A stretch of DNA of 64,000 bases from Pelobates cultripes. Lineage: Eukaryota; Chordata; Amphibia; Anura; Pelobatidae. Below are positions 1 to 9,739 of the stretch, piece by piece. Location of the stretch: NCBI GenBank assembly GCA_933207985.1, contig OW240913.1, positions 357,685,125 to 357,749,124 on the forward strand. Direction: 5' to 3'. Made by a program: the position numbers and the translations under genes. The notes under the pieces were generated by a model. The model searched no databases. It worked only from the letters and a program-made list of their open reading frames with translations, and had not been told where the DNA came from. The number at the start of each line of letters is the position of its first letter. The first letter of the stretch is position 1.

Positions 1-385
1 GGTTAGACGAAGCAGTAAGGTGAGACTAGAAACCCTACACCACCACCTTTACATGCAGAGTGTCTTGGGTTGTGTGTAAGTTGAAGGCCACCAAAAGATA
101 AAGATGCAGGGGTAGCAGTGTCAGAGGGGGAGATCCATGTTTCTGTTAAGGCTAGTAAGTATTTAAATTAGTTTAAATTATACATAGGAACAAAAAAGAT
201 GAACTCTCTATAGGAACTACCTGATCAATAAGATAACAACATCTGAGAAGAGAGAGGTGAGGCTGCTATGTAAGTATGTGCTTTGCTTTTAGGTAGTCAG
301 TTGTGGGCGATTATATGTAATAGAGTGAAATTAGTCCCGATCGGGGTCCCCCTGAGCACCTAGGATAAGTAAAAAGAAGACAAAG

Positions 386-533
386 ATGATGCAAGTATGC
401 AGAGAGGAAGGGGGAGCAAGAAAAGGAAAAGAAAGGAATGGAAAGGGGATGGGAGGGAACAGGTCGGGGAGAGAGGTGGAGAAAAGAAAAGAGAAGAAAA
501 GAGAAAAAAAGGGAAGGGGAGAAAGGAGGCACA
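386..533 (+). repeat. Polypurine (A/G) tract
   Basis: About 150 bp that is almost entirely A and G on the + strand, with only a few interrupting pyrimidines. It consists of gaaaag and gggag blocks and is densest from about 395 to 530. Such tracts can adopt triplex (H-DNA) conformations. The ORFs across it are low-complexity Lys/Glu/Arg or Ser/Pro strings and are not genes. Confidence 0.85.
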
Positions 534-1069
534 TCTGGAATCCCCTCCGCAGGTCTCCGCATCGAGGCCCGCTAGGGGAATGGAGTCCCGAGTGGGACCG
601 CAAGTGCTCCATAACCTGTTTTGAAGGAAACAAAATGTATTTTTGTCTGAATTCATTTGTGCACAACACGTGCTAAACACAAGTGTTTTTTCAGATAGCA
701 GTCTGATGATTCTTTATTGTTGCGCCTATGTCATAGCATGGATGGACCAGTTACTGGATTCCCATTGCCACTCAGTATAATTGTTCCATTAATGGATACT
801 CTGAAAATGCTATTATTGGAATAATTGGTGCACAATACATTTTTATTTTTTTAGACATTTTATTATCTAGCTTGTCTTAAAAGGAATAGAGATAATGAAA
901 GAACATTTATTTACCAAGTGGCACACATTGTCTAGAGTAGCAAAAGAGAAGATCTATCTTAAATTAATATTTTAACGAGGAGTATTTGTGAAAGATTTCT
1001 TAGGTATTTGTGAAACGGTCTCTATTCCCCCAATTTTTTTTAAAATAGTGAAACTGGTCTTCATAATAA

Positions 1070-1098
1070 TTAATTAATAATATAATATTATTAATTAA
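1070..1098. repeat. AT-only near-perfect palindrome
   Basis: Two 14-bp arms (ttaattaataatat and its complement) around a single central base, built only from A and T. It is a potential cruciform or simply a chance product of AT-rich sequence. Confidence 0.8.
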
Positions 1099-1408
1099 TA
1101 TTGAATTGTTAAATCTTTATTAAATCATTGATCATATCTCTGGTGAAAACAATCATACAAGTGCTGGCATCTGATGTATATTTTTACTTAAATAACAGCT
1201 TTGAACATGAACATGTGTCCCTGTTGGTATAATGTAATGCTAAATAGAGATGTATTAGTGTCAGAAAGAAAGAAATGCATTCTGGGAATCTGACAATTGA
1301 GTTGTCTGTCCACCCATGTAGACTGGCTGCACCTACATGTATCTGCCTTTGATATAGAAATTTTCTCACCTAGCTGGAAGAATTTCTACATACCTAGCTG
1401 AGTTTAAT

Positions 1409-1624
1409 TTAAAGAAACACTCTGGGCACCACATCAACTTTGTTGAAATTTTGATAAAGCGTATATATTCTTCCTGGAAGCCTTGGACTGCAACTGAAGT
1501 AGTTGGGCAGAGTTGACAGCTGCCAGGTTCAAGACTTTGAGATTGAGACTGCGTCCAGGGACCTCTTATGCCATAACAACTTCATTCTGATGAAGTTGTT
1601 ATGGTGCCCAGAGTGTCCTTTTAA
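1409..1624. mobile_element. TTAA-flanked MITE (AAGGRACAC family)
   Basis: A 216-bp element with TTAA at both outer edges. Its terminal inverted repeats both read acactctgggcaccacatcaac-like sequence; the right end read inward is aaggacactctgggcaccat. It contains no ORF of substance. The right half holds a perfect 15-bp stem with a 4-base loop (1571-1604). It belongs to the same family as the elements at 2954, 23333 and 24449. The TTAA target is typical of piggyBac elements, but the family is not proven here. Confidence 0.75.
1571..1604. repeat. Perfect 15-bp hairpin inside MITE
   Basis: Left arm ccataacaacttcat, loop tctg, right arm atgaagttgttatgg. It forms part of the right terminal inverted repeat of the 216-bp MITE. 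Confidence 0.9.
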
Positions 1625-2779
1625 CCGTACTGCAGAGGGGCTACGGGACAGCAGAGTATTGTCCCAGTGTCTCAACAAACAGTTGTTATTATACCCAATG
1701 TCAGATAAAATCTACAGAATTCCTATGTATGCATGACAGTGACTATACTTCTCATGATATGTAATATTTCATTTTTTATTTTGTTTTTGTAAAGGGAGCA
1801 TTTACCGATAAATCCACTTGTTATATATTCCTACAGTATTATACATGGTTGTTTCCACACTGTCTGCAAATTTAAACCATATTATACACCATCAATATCT
1901 GCCTTGTCTACATTTCAGTCAGTCGTCCATAGTGTAGGCACAATCTATTCAGTCAACGTTGAAAGAGCAAGGCAGCCATTCTATAAATATGTGAAACGTG
2001 CAGGTGGGTTGGGCAATTGGAGGGAAAAAAATGTTTTTCTTTAAGTGATATATAATGGAACCAGTGTTGGACCATTACCATGTTTTTGCCGTTGGATGAT
2101 CAGAGTAATTGGGTCCATGGTTTCCAATAATATGATATTGTTTATCACCATGCAATTTAATTAATGTAAACCACCTGCCCTTTCATGCTAACTCCTGCAG
2201 TTTGTCATTATAGAATCAGATGGAATGAACACTATTGGTGGGAATGTACCGGTGTTATATAAACCATTAATTGCCTTGGTCTTTGACATTTCATTCATTT
2301 TAAAATGAGATGTGGTACCATAGCAACAAATAATTGACAGAAATTATAGATACCGCATTGTCAGAGATTTGTGTGTTTTACCTGCTAATAATTCTACTGA
2401 GAACCATAGTTTGACAATATTAATCTTGATTAAGCTATATTTTATTGAAAATTTATGTAAAAATTTAATATTGAATAGCTTACCAAATTATTGAGCAGTC
2501 TCCCAAGAATCAAATTACTACCGAAAAGTACGCACACGAACTAAAAGAGAAATAGACGAATTCAAAAACACAGGGATGTAAACAAAGGGACAAAATAAGA
2601 TTTATCAAACAATCAAACTGCCAATCTCCATAATAAATCCCTCCAAGGTGGAAAATATTGCATAAAAAAATAAAAATAAAAATAAAATCATGACCTAGCT
2701 TTGCTAAAAATAAAATTTAAAAAAATGACATTATACAAATTATATACAGTGCCACAGCTCTCTGGTAATCTTTTCATAA
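1625..2779. other. PCSK2 intron, nothing recognised
   Basis: AT-rich intron sequence. I see no exon, RNA gene or clear transposon end. A run of a/t-rich simple sequence occurs around 2650-2720. Confidence 0.5.
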
Positions 2780-2863
2780 ATAGGAGTGTCAAAAGGACAA
2801 GAGGTCACCAATTTAAACTTGAATAGAGGAGATTTCACCGACAGAGGAAAGGATTCCCTAGAG

Positions 2864-3627
2864 CAGTGGATCCCAACCCAGTCCTCAACAGTCCATGATT
2901 TAGGAATTACCCACGTCTGTCTAGGGTGTTTTTAGAAAGGAAGAAAAAACACTTTAAAGGGACACTATAGGCACCCAGACCACTTAATCTCATTGAACTG
3001 GTCCGGGTGCAATGTCCCGGACTCCTTAAAGGAGCACTATAGGGTCAGGAACACAAACATGTATTCCTGACCCTTTAGGGTTAAAACCACCATCTAGCCC
3101 CCCTGGGCCACTCATGCCTCCCTAAACATAGTAAAATCTTACTTGTATTCAAGCCTGAAGCTGCAGGCTTTGTCCCTATTTCCTTCTGACATCATCAGAA
3201 GTGGAGGCCTGATCCAATCACAATGCTTCACCATAAGATTGGCTGAGACTGACAAAGAGGCAGATCAGGGGCACAGTCAGCACAATTCAAACACAGCCCT
3301 GGCCAATCGGTATCTCCTCATATAGATGATTGAATCAATGCATCTCTATGAGGAAAGTTAAGTGTCTGCATGCAGAGGGTGGAGACACTGAATGTTTGGA
3401 TGCATTTTAGGCAGCCATGACCCAGGAAGGATCTCGAACAGCCATCTGAGGAGTGGCCAGTGAAGTTATCACAAGGCTGTAATGTAAACGCTGCATTTTC
3501 TCTGAAAAGACAGTGTTTACAGCAAAAAGCCTGAAGGGAATGATTATACTCCCCAGAACAAATTCAATAAGATGTAGTTGTTCTGGTGTCTATAGTGCCC
3601 CTTTAAGGGCTGGGTTGGGAACCCCTG
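2864..3627. mobile_element. hAT-like non-autonomous element
   Basis: Left terminus cagtggatcccaacccagtc and right terminus gggctgggttgggaacccctg form inverted repeats. Eight-base flanks ccctagag (2856-2863) and ctctaaag (3628-3635) agree at 6 of 8 positions, as expected for an aged hAT target duplication. Most of the interior is a younger TTAA MITE. There is no transposase ORF. Confidence 0.7.
2954..3606. mobile_element. TTAA MITE nested in hAT element
   Basis: The left end ttaaagggacactataggca and right end gtctatagtgcccctttaa are inverted repeats with TTAA borders. A second left end of the same family (ttaaaggagcactatag) starts at 3025, so this may be a partial self-nest or a tandem left end. 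Just inside is a foldback, gggtcaggaacac with gtattcctgaccc. Confidence 0.75.
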
Positions 3628-3660
3628 CTCTAAAGTAAGAACAATAAAGATGTTTTCATC

Positions 3661-4204
3661 ATCAGATTCTGTCCAGATTTTTAACGTCTGCATGTTTTGT
3701 TTTTTGTTTGTTTTTGAAAACCAGAATATTCACAGATGTAATAATTAATATAGAGGGAAGAGTCAGAAAGGAATCCCCTCCAATTTATTTCACACAAATA
3801 TGTGTTAGTCAATATTTATTACTATGTAACAATGTACTAATTTAAACTGAGATTAAAGTAGAAACATACTAAAATGCAAGCATAACGAGACAAATACCAG
3901 CTCACCTATATACAATACTATGACTTGCTCTGATTGTAATTTTAGTCGGTAGCAGTTTCCAACCCAGTCCTCCAAAGCACTTCATCAGCCCAGTCCGTGT
4001 CAATGTCCCTTTTGGAACAGTCTTTGGAAACGCGTGTATCTTAGATTGTTGGTTTGTCTTGTGTACTGATGGCCAATAAGGAACCTTCCAATTACACATT
4101 CTGCAGACCATTGGTACAGACACTTTCAACAATATTATTGAAATTATCTTGTATTCTCCCTTTAAGCGTTTGTATTTATTGTTTATGTTTGCAATTTATT
4201 CCAG
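3661..4204. other. PCSK2 intron before exon A
   Basis: No gene seen. The stretch near 3966 (cagtttccaacccagtcctc) resembles the terminus of the hAT element at 2864, but no matching right end was found. The last bases form the polypyrimidine-AG acceptor of exon A. Confidence 0.5.
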
Positions 4205-4309
4205 CTACCCTTTGCAGAAACTATGTATCATTTCTTTGACAATGGACAAGAAAAATCCAGGCAAAGACGTAGTGTCCGAAACATAAAAAAATTGTCAGTG
4301 GATCCCAAG
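4205..4309 (+). CDS. PCSK2: PCSK2 exon A: middle of the propeptide
   Basis: A 105-bp internal exon (35 codons, phase 0 at both ends) of prohormone convertase 2, the secretory-granule subtilisin-like protease that cleaves pro-peptides at paired basic residues. It starts LPFAETMYHF and ends SVDPK. The upstream acceptor is a pyrimidine-rich tract ending ccag, and the donor is aag|gtacag. By position it matches human residues 60-94, with exactly the same length. About half the residues agree with the human segment as I remember it; the LPFAE, YHF, NG, RRS, L and DP positions are shared. The RQRR stretch sits where PC2 has its internal basic (secondary) propeptide site. Joined to exon B it gives DPK-VKK, in frame. 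PCSK1 is excluded by the downstream exons. This exon lies outside the duplicated unit. The coding part before it (signal peptide and start) is not in the window. Confidence 0.9.
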
Positions 4310-5555
4310 GTACAGTACATTTTTATATGGGTTTTCTCGATCATTCAGAATTTTAACAATGTTCGAGGTAACTGTGGGGACAGGTTTTATAATGGAGATA
4401 AAATGTTTCAGATAATCTTGCAGTATAGATTGCTTATTTTATAAGATTTTAATATTATGTGTTGGTGTAAGACCCATGTTTACCAGTTTGCTTTACAGTA
4501 ATTTAACATATAAAGCTGGATTCTTGCCTCTTAGATCTTATAATCCAGAAATATATTGTTCAATTCATTTGGTTTACAGGATGAATGTGGCGGATTATAT
4601 GCATTTCTGTAACGGTCTAAATCTGAAGTTTATTTTTCACTCCAGTGTTACGGTCTCATGGTTAGACTTTCAGGTTTATGAATAAGTGTAGCTAATTGTA
4701 CAAAATGCATAAAGTGCACATGGTGGATTTTTAAGCACCAGCGTGAACAATTCTTTGTAAATTTTATCATAGTATTGATGCCATAGCATTTTTTATACTA
4801 AGCTTGCAACTAAAAGTTAGTTACATTTTTAGAACAGTAAGTTGTGCCGATTTCTACATTTTATGTTTGCATGTCGACTAAACTATATCTGCACACATCA
4901 GTTTTTCAGAGTCGCTTGGTTCCATGTCATTACTTCATTTAACGGTAGCACTGGAGTGAACTCTGAGTTATATAGAATGCAGGAATGCCTACTGATAGTA
5001 TGAATAGTACATTTACATGTATGTGTTGCTTTGCAATAAATGAGATTATCTTCTACTGTTGTGTTTGTACTTTCCCTTTTTGTAGTGTTCTTTCTTGGAA
5101 TGTGCTTGACCATGAAGGAGTTAACAGAAGGACTTATTTAAAAATGCAAATATTATTATTTTACATGGTTTGTAATACAGTTATTAAATATATTAAAACA
5201 TATGTTTTAAAGTATACATTCAAAAATTCTCCTACTTTATAACAATTGAATATAACAATAACAAAACCAAACTTTTCTGGTAACAAAACGAATGCAAAAC
5301 GGGTAAAGATCTTTTTACTGTTAGTCTTGTTTTTCACGTAACATCAAACAGCAGAGATGCTGCATTAGAGTCAAACGCAGTGACCGTAATATATTTAAAA
5401 GAATGACAACATGTGTCATTCCTCATCTACCTCATTGGAGTAAAAGTATTGCAGTGCTAAAAAAAAAAAAAAATCCTAAATGTGGGCCATGTGTAAAGCT
5501 TACTGAAGCTTGTCACAAAAGCAGTGTTTCATCACCAAGACATTATGGTGGCAGA
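4310..5555. other. PCSK2 intron after exon A, nothing recognised
   Basis: AT-rich intron sequence starting with the gtacag donor. No further exon, RNA gene or transposon ends were recognised. Confidence 0.5.
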
Positions 5556-6070
5556 CCCTGTCACCCCTCCTCAGCCCCTGCCCCCCCTCCTCAGCCCCTG
5601 ATCCCCCTCCTCAGATCCCTGTCCCCCCTCATCTGCCCCTGACTCCCCTCCTCAGCCCCTGTCCCCCCTCCTCAGCCCTGTCCTTTTAGTCAGCCCCTGT
5701 CCTTTTAGTCAGCCCCTGTCCCCCCTCCTCAGCCCCTGTCCCCTTCTTCAGCCCTTATCCCCCTTCCTCAGCCCCTGTCCCCCCGTCAGCCCCTGACTCA
5801 CACTTTCCCTGCTCCTTTCCCCTCTCTCAGCTCCTGCCCCCTTCCTCAGCCCCACGCCCCCCACCACAGCCCCATAACATCCCCACTACAGCTTCTCTCC
5901 CCCAATTGCAACCCATATCATCCACACCACAGCCCCTTTCCCAAATTGTAGCCATCAACCTGCTTCAGCCCCTATTCTCCCCTTACTTTTCCTAAACCCC
6001 CAATTACAGCTTATACCCTCCACTACAGCCCCCGTCCCCCCACTACAGCCCTGTCCCCTTACTCAGCCCC
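5556..6070 (+). repeat. C-rich minisatellite (cagcccctgtcccc)
   Basis: Degenerate tandem repeats about 20 bp long, built on ccctgtcccccctcctcagc, with strong strand asymmetry (C-rich on +). They degrade into cccactacagcccc units toward 6060. The Pro-rich ORF that starts upstream and runs into the array (5403-5642) is not considered a gene. Confidence 0.9.
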
Positions 6071-6084
6071 CATCTACTGGTTTT

Positions 6085-6370
6085 AAAAGTGTAAAGTTTG
6101 GGTGTATGTGTGTGTATGAGTATGTCTGTGTGTGTGCGTCAGTATGTCTGTGTGTGTACACCAGTATGTCTGTCTATGTGTGTGCCAGTATGTCTGTCTG
6201 TGTGTGTGCAAGTATGTCTCTGTGTGTGTGCCAGTTTGTCTGTGTGTTTGTGTCAGTATGTCTGTCTGTCCGAGTCAGTATGCCTGTAACAGTGTGTCTT
6301 TCTGTGTTTGTCTGTGTGCCTGTTAGTGAGTGTGTGCGTGTGCCTGTCATTGAGTGTCTGTTTAGGTGAC
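6085..6370 (+). repeat. TG-rich satellite (gtatgtctgtctgtgtgtg)
   Basis: Imperfect tandem repeats of tgtgtg and gtatgtctgtctg, directly downstream of the C-rich array. All three + frames give Cys/Val/Ser-rich low-complexity translations, which argues against coding. Confidence 0.9.
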
Positions 6371-6479
6371 TGCCCCCCTTTCTATCACATGGGAAAGGTG
6401 TTTTTACTCTCCTCTTGGTGCAATGGGCCACTTGACTGGATTTGCCCCCCAGGCCTAAGGCTGCCAGCCCTCCCCTGCC

Positions 6480-6590
6480 AGTGTTTGATGTGTACATTTC
6501 AATCAATAAGCAGGTTTCACATGTGTAATATAGAACGCTTTTCCATACAACTCCAGCCCTATACACAGTTCACTCAATGCACTGTTTATG
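6480..6590 (+). repeat. Dispersed repeat, copy a
   Basis: gtacatttcaatcaataagc and ccatacaactccagccctat recur in the same order and spacing at 7500-7625 as gtacattccagtcgataaaa and ccatacaactccagcccttg. They are two diverged copies of an unnamed dispersed repeat. Confidence 0.55.
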
Positions 6591-6599
6591 ATACCGTAC

Positions 6600-6730
6600 T
6601 CACCTCCTCCACTTCTCTAACAACATCAGACCTGAGTAAGAGAGGAAAACTCTCGAAAGCGTGTCTTTTAAATATTGTTTGTCCAATAAAAAAGGTATCA
6701 TTTTGGCATCATGCCTTCTGGACTAATATG
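6600..6730 (+). mobile_element. Possible Penelope-like or similar element terminus
   Basis: Contains cctgagtaagagaggaaaac, then tctcgaaagcgtgtc, then gtccaataaaaaaggtatca. From memory, related text recurs as a repeat end in amphibian and reptile genomes, and I associate it with Penelope-like retroelements. There is a 5-bp gagag/ctctc stem followed by gaaa. The family assignment is tentative and no ORF is present. Confidence 0.35.
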
Positions 6731-7494
6731 GCTAATCCAATCTACATTACACATTTACTATATAAAACTCCATCCCTTTGACATATTTAGAGATGCTAGC
6801 TACAGACAGAGACTGAGAATGTAGGCAAAAAACCCACGTTATTAGGGCAAGTTTACTTTTTACACATTCCACCATAGATAATGGCTATAGGCATTCCGGT
6901 TTCCTGTTTGGAAATGTCAAAGGGTCTCTAGGAATCTTGGGGGAATGTGGCTTCTCCTAAACAGATATCACAATTACAAACATCTATTATCAAAATAATG
7001 CCAACAGAAGCACACACTAGTAAATATATAAATTATTCAAGTTTTTTTTTTTTTTTTTGTACTAATTACCGACACAGATCTGTTTGCATAATGACTTAGT
7101 GAATAACAGTTGATTAAAATCTGCAACATGAAAATCTGAGGCTTTATAATTAATATTCAGAGAGGATAAATTAATTTATGCAAATTTATACTTCAACAAA
7201 TATAAGACAATTAAGAGAATCATTGCATATATTCTCTGCAGCTTTGGAATTAATACATTTCACGTACAAATCTAAAGCAGCCATATCACATGCATTGCCT
7301 GATAAATACTTCATTATGATGTATGATGTAAAATATACCACTATCTGTATTCCAAGATGAAATATTATTATATAACATTGCAAGTTAAATTAAACTGAGT
7401 TGAACTTATGTTAGTGGGAAGCTTGACATGAGACACCAAGTGACACACTTCCCCACATGGTTCAGAAAGTTGTTTAAAGAAGGTACGGGTACTC
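6731..7494. other. PCSK2 intron, nothing recognised
   Basis: AT-rich, with a T-run near 7041. No exon, RNA gene or transposon end was recognised. Confidence 0.45.
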
Positions 7495-7625
7495 TCTCCT
7501 TACCTGCATATCACTGTCTGATTTGTACATTCCAGTCGATAAAAAAGTTTCAGATTGTGTCATACATTTGTTTACCATACAACTCCAGCCCTTGCTATAC
7601 AAAGCATTTAGTCAATTACACTAAT
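7495..7625 (+). repeat. Dispersed repeat, copy b
   Basis: Diverged copy of the repeat at 6480-6590, roughly 70% alike by eye; see that entry for the shared blocks. Confidence 0.5.
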
Positions 7626-8525
7626 ATTGGTATAGAAAAATATGGCTTCCCTTTTGGTGAGTGAATACCAAATAGCTGGGTCAGTTTGTTCCATGATATT
7701 GTGATCTTGGATGAGCCCCCAAACTGTTAGTGGAAACCATGAGACCTTGATGCAAGTCAAATACTTTCTATATGGCTCTAATAACTGCTTTGGAGAAGAT
7801 CATAGAATTCTGCTATTCTGAGTAGGGGCAGTCGCACATACTTTTATATATGACTGAATATTCAAAACTAACCATAATTTGCCTCTCTGTCTCTGGCTAA
7901 TATGCTTTTGATTTATTTAACATTTATGTAACATATATATAACAAATAACACTTTTTTCATAAAGTACATTTAACAGTCTAACTGAAAGATATTGTTCCC
8001 CCTGGTTTCTACGCCTGTCAATCTCCCATGTCTCCCACTTGGAACCTTCAGTTAGAAGATAAAGGGAAGAAGTATTCCATGGTAGAAACACGCATAGACA
8101 CATGTTTCTCCTTGCACCTGTGCTCTCTATCCCCCTGCCTATCCTACCATCCTGTTTTGGAGGCCCCAAGGCATTTCTTCACAGTATTTGGAAAACGGTC
8201 TGTTAAGCTTAAAAAAAGAAAATAATTGTCCTCAAGATGAGGAATGGATGAGCAAACAAAAAAAATATAGGCTCCTTGTTAGACTGTTTAATGCATCACA
8301 ATTGTAGACAGCTTCTACACTTGAAATAAAGTCACATTAATCAAAAGAGACCATCAATTAGTTGGTGATTGACAAAATACCATATAACATATATGTCCAT
8401 ATTTTAAATCCAAGGTTGTTTTAAAAATTTGTAAAAACACAAATGTACACATTTTCAAAGACAAAAAGAATGGCTCAAATTATGGGATAGTGAGCAAATT
8501 AATAAGAGCGATAGGTGGTAGACAT
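7626..8525. other. PCSK2 intron, nothing recognised
   Basis: Non-coding AT-rich sequence with no recognised repeat family, exon or RNA gene. Confidence 0.45.
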
Positions 8526-8529
8526 GTAC

Positions 8530-8880
8530 AATTCATTTTGTTCCGAATGTAAATTCCGACTAATTTCGGGCAATTCCAACATTCGGATACTTCCGAATGT
8601 CCGAATAGCTGAATTGCCGAATTGCCGAAGTCCCGAAGTTCCTGCTATCTAACACAAATATTACATACAAACAAATCCCTATATTCAAACTCCAAAATTC
8701 TATACAAACACACCCTTCACTCAAACACAAATACTACACACAAATGTGCATCCGCGTTTAGAACTGAACAATACATTCAAACACACCCCTGCAATCAAAC
8801 GCAAAAATGACATACAAACACCCCCCTGTATTAAAATACTAAAATATATACAAGCACCACTTCAAACACCAACACTATAC
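8530..8880 (+). repeat. Degenerate ccgaat repeat followed by CA-rich tract
   Basis: From 8540 to 8640, short motifs ttccgaatg, cattcgga and gaattgccgaa recur on both strands. From about 8645 to 8880 an imperfect acacaaacac/tacaaaca tract follows. This looks like the interior of a decayed element; no boundaries could be fixed. Confidence 0.55.
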
Positions 8881-9739
8881 ATTACACTATAGCGCCAGTA
8901 TATGCCGCTGCCCTGTACAGATATACAATCTAGAAATGTGTTTTGAAATTTTATCAGAAGAATATATAATAGAGACCTACTCTAAAACCCCACATGTTTT
9001 TGTTATCTTTTATTGGAGATTGATTATAAGAATTTTTTCAAGACTTAGTTACATTCCTTTTTTACTTCCACATTTACCATGACACGTTTGTAAGGTATTG
9101 ATTCTAGAATATTTTATTGCAGACAGTAACAATAATAGTCATTCTAAGCGTTGCATCGATGTAAAATGTGATTTTAAATAAGTGACCGTGCTTGAAGAAC
9201 ATAAATTAGACAAACAGAATTTCACAAACTTGTGCAGGAGACAAGAAATTCATGCAATTTGATAGAATAAAATCTATAGTTTCAAAATAGCTTTATTTCA
9301 ATTTGTTTAATATTTTTTCATGGTATGTATGTTCATGCACACTTCAAAAATATTTGGAAGACAGCCTTTTTTTCTATCTATGCTGAAGCTAATTATAGCA
9401 AATCCCTGATTTTAGGAAGCAACTATATTTTGCTGAATGTTCCATTAAGCCCACTTGCAGACTTAATTTGTACTTCCTGCTACCATTTTGGGAATCTGCA
9501 TTCCCAAAATGCCAACAGAGTTATTCTTTAAAGTACACATTGTGGGAAATCCATAGTGAATTAAAAGTAAAATAGAAATGTTAAGCCACAGAATGTTTTT
9601 AGTTAAGCTAATATGGACTAACATTTTAAATTTACTTTGAGTCCATAATGATTTGCACTTTGGTGAAGCTGCAAGAAATGTATTTTAAAATCAATGATCA
9701 GATCACATTTCCTTCACCCTTCAAGCATGCAACCATAAC
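8881..9739. other. PCSK2 intron, nothing recognised
   Basis: AT-rich intron. One short palindrome, attttgggaatctgcattcccaaaat (9486-9511), is visible. No exon or RNA gene was found. Confidence 0.45.

Larger units (their letters stand above)
1..1400. other. PCSK2 intron, mostly unassigned
   Basis: AT-rich non-coding sequence upstream of exon A. Apart from the polypurine tract and the AT palindrome listed separately, no coding exon, RNA gene or recognisable transposon was found. Short ORFs here have no recognisable domain. Confidence 0.6.
2780..3660 (+). mobile_element. LINE 3' remnant split by later insertions
   Basis: The left piece (about 2780-2863, including ggacaagaggtcaccaattt and ggagatttcaccgacag) and the right piece (3628 to about 3660, taagaacaataaagatg) together match the order seen, in reverse, in the LINE fragment at 12299-12652, which has ggagattt followed by agtaagaacattaaagatgtgg. 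The two pieces are separated by the hAT-like element at 2864-3627. Only the C-terminal coding or 3' region of a CR1/L2-type LINE is represented. Confidence 0.6.

Noticed and set aside
311..680. Ser/Pro-rich and Lys/Glu-rich ORFs
   Set aside because: Both strands of the polypurine tract; low complexity, no splice signals supporting an exon.
6098..6781. Overlapping Cys/Val-rich + ORFs and a 130-codon minus ORF
   Set aside because: TG-rich satellite; several frames are open at once and no domain is present.
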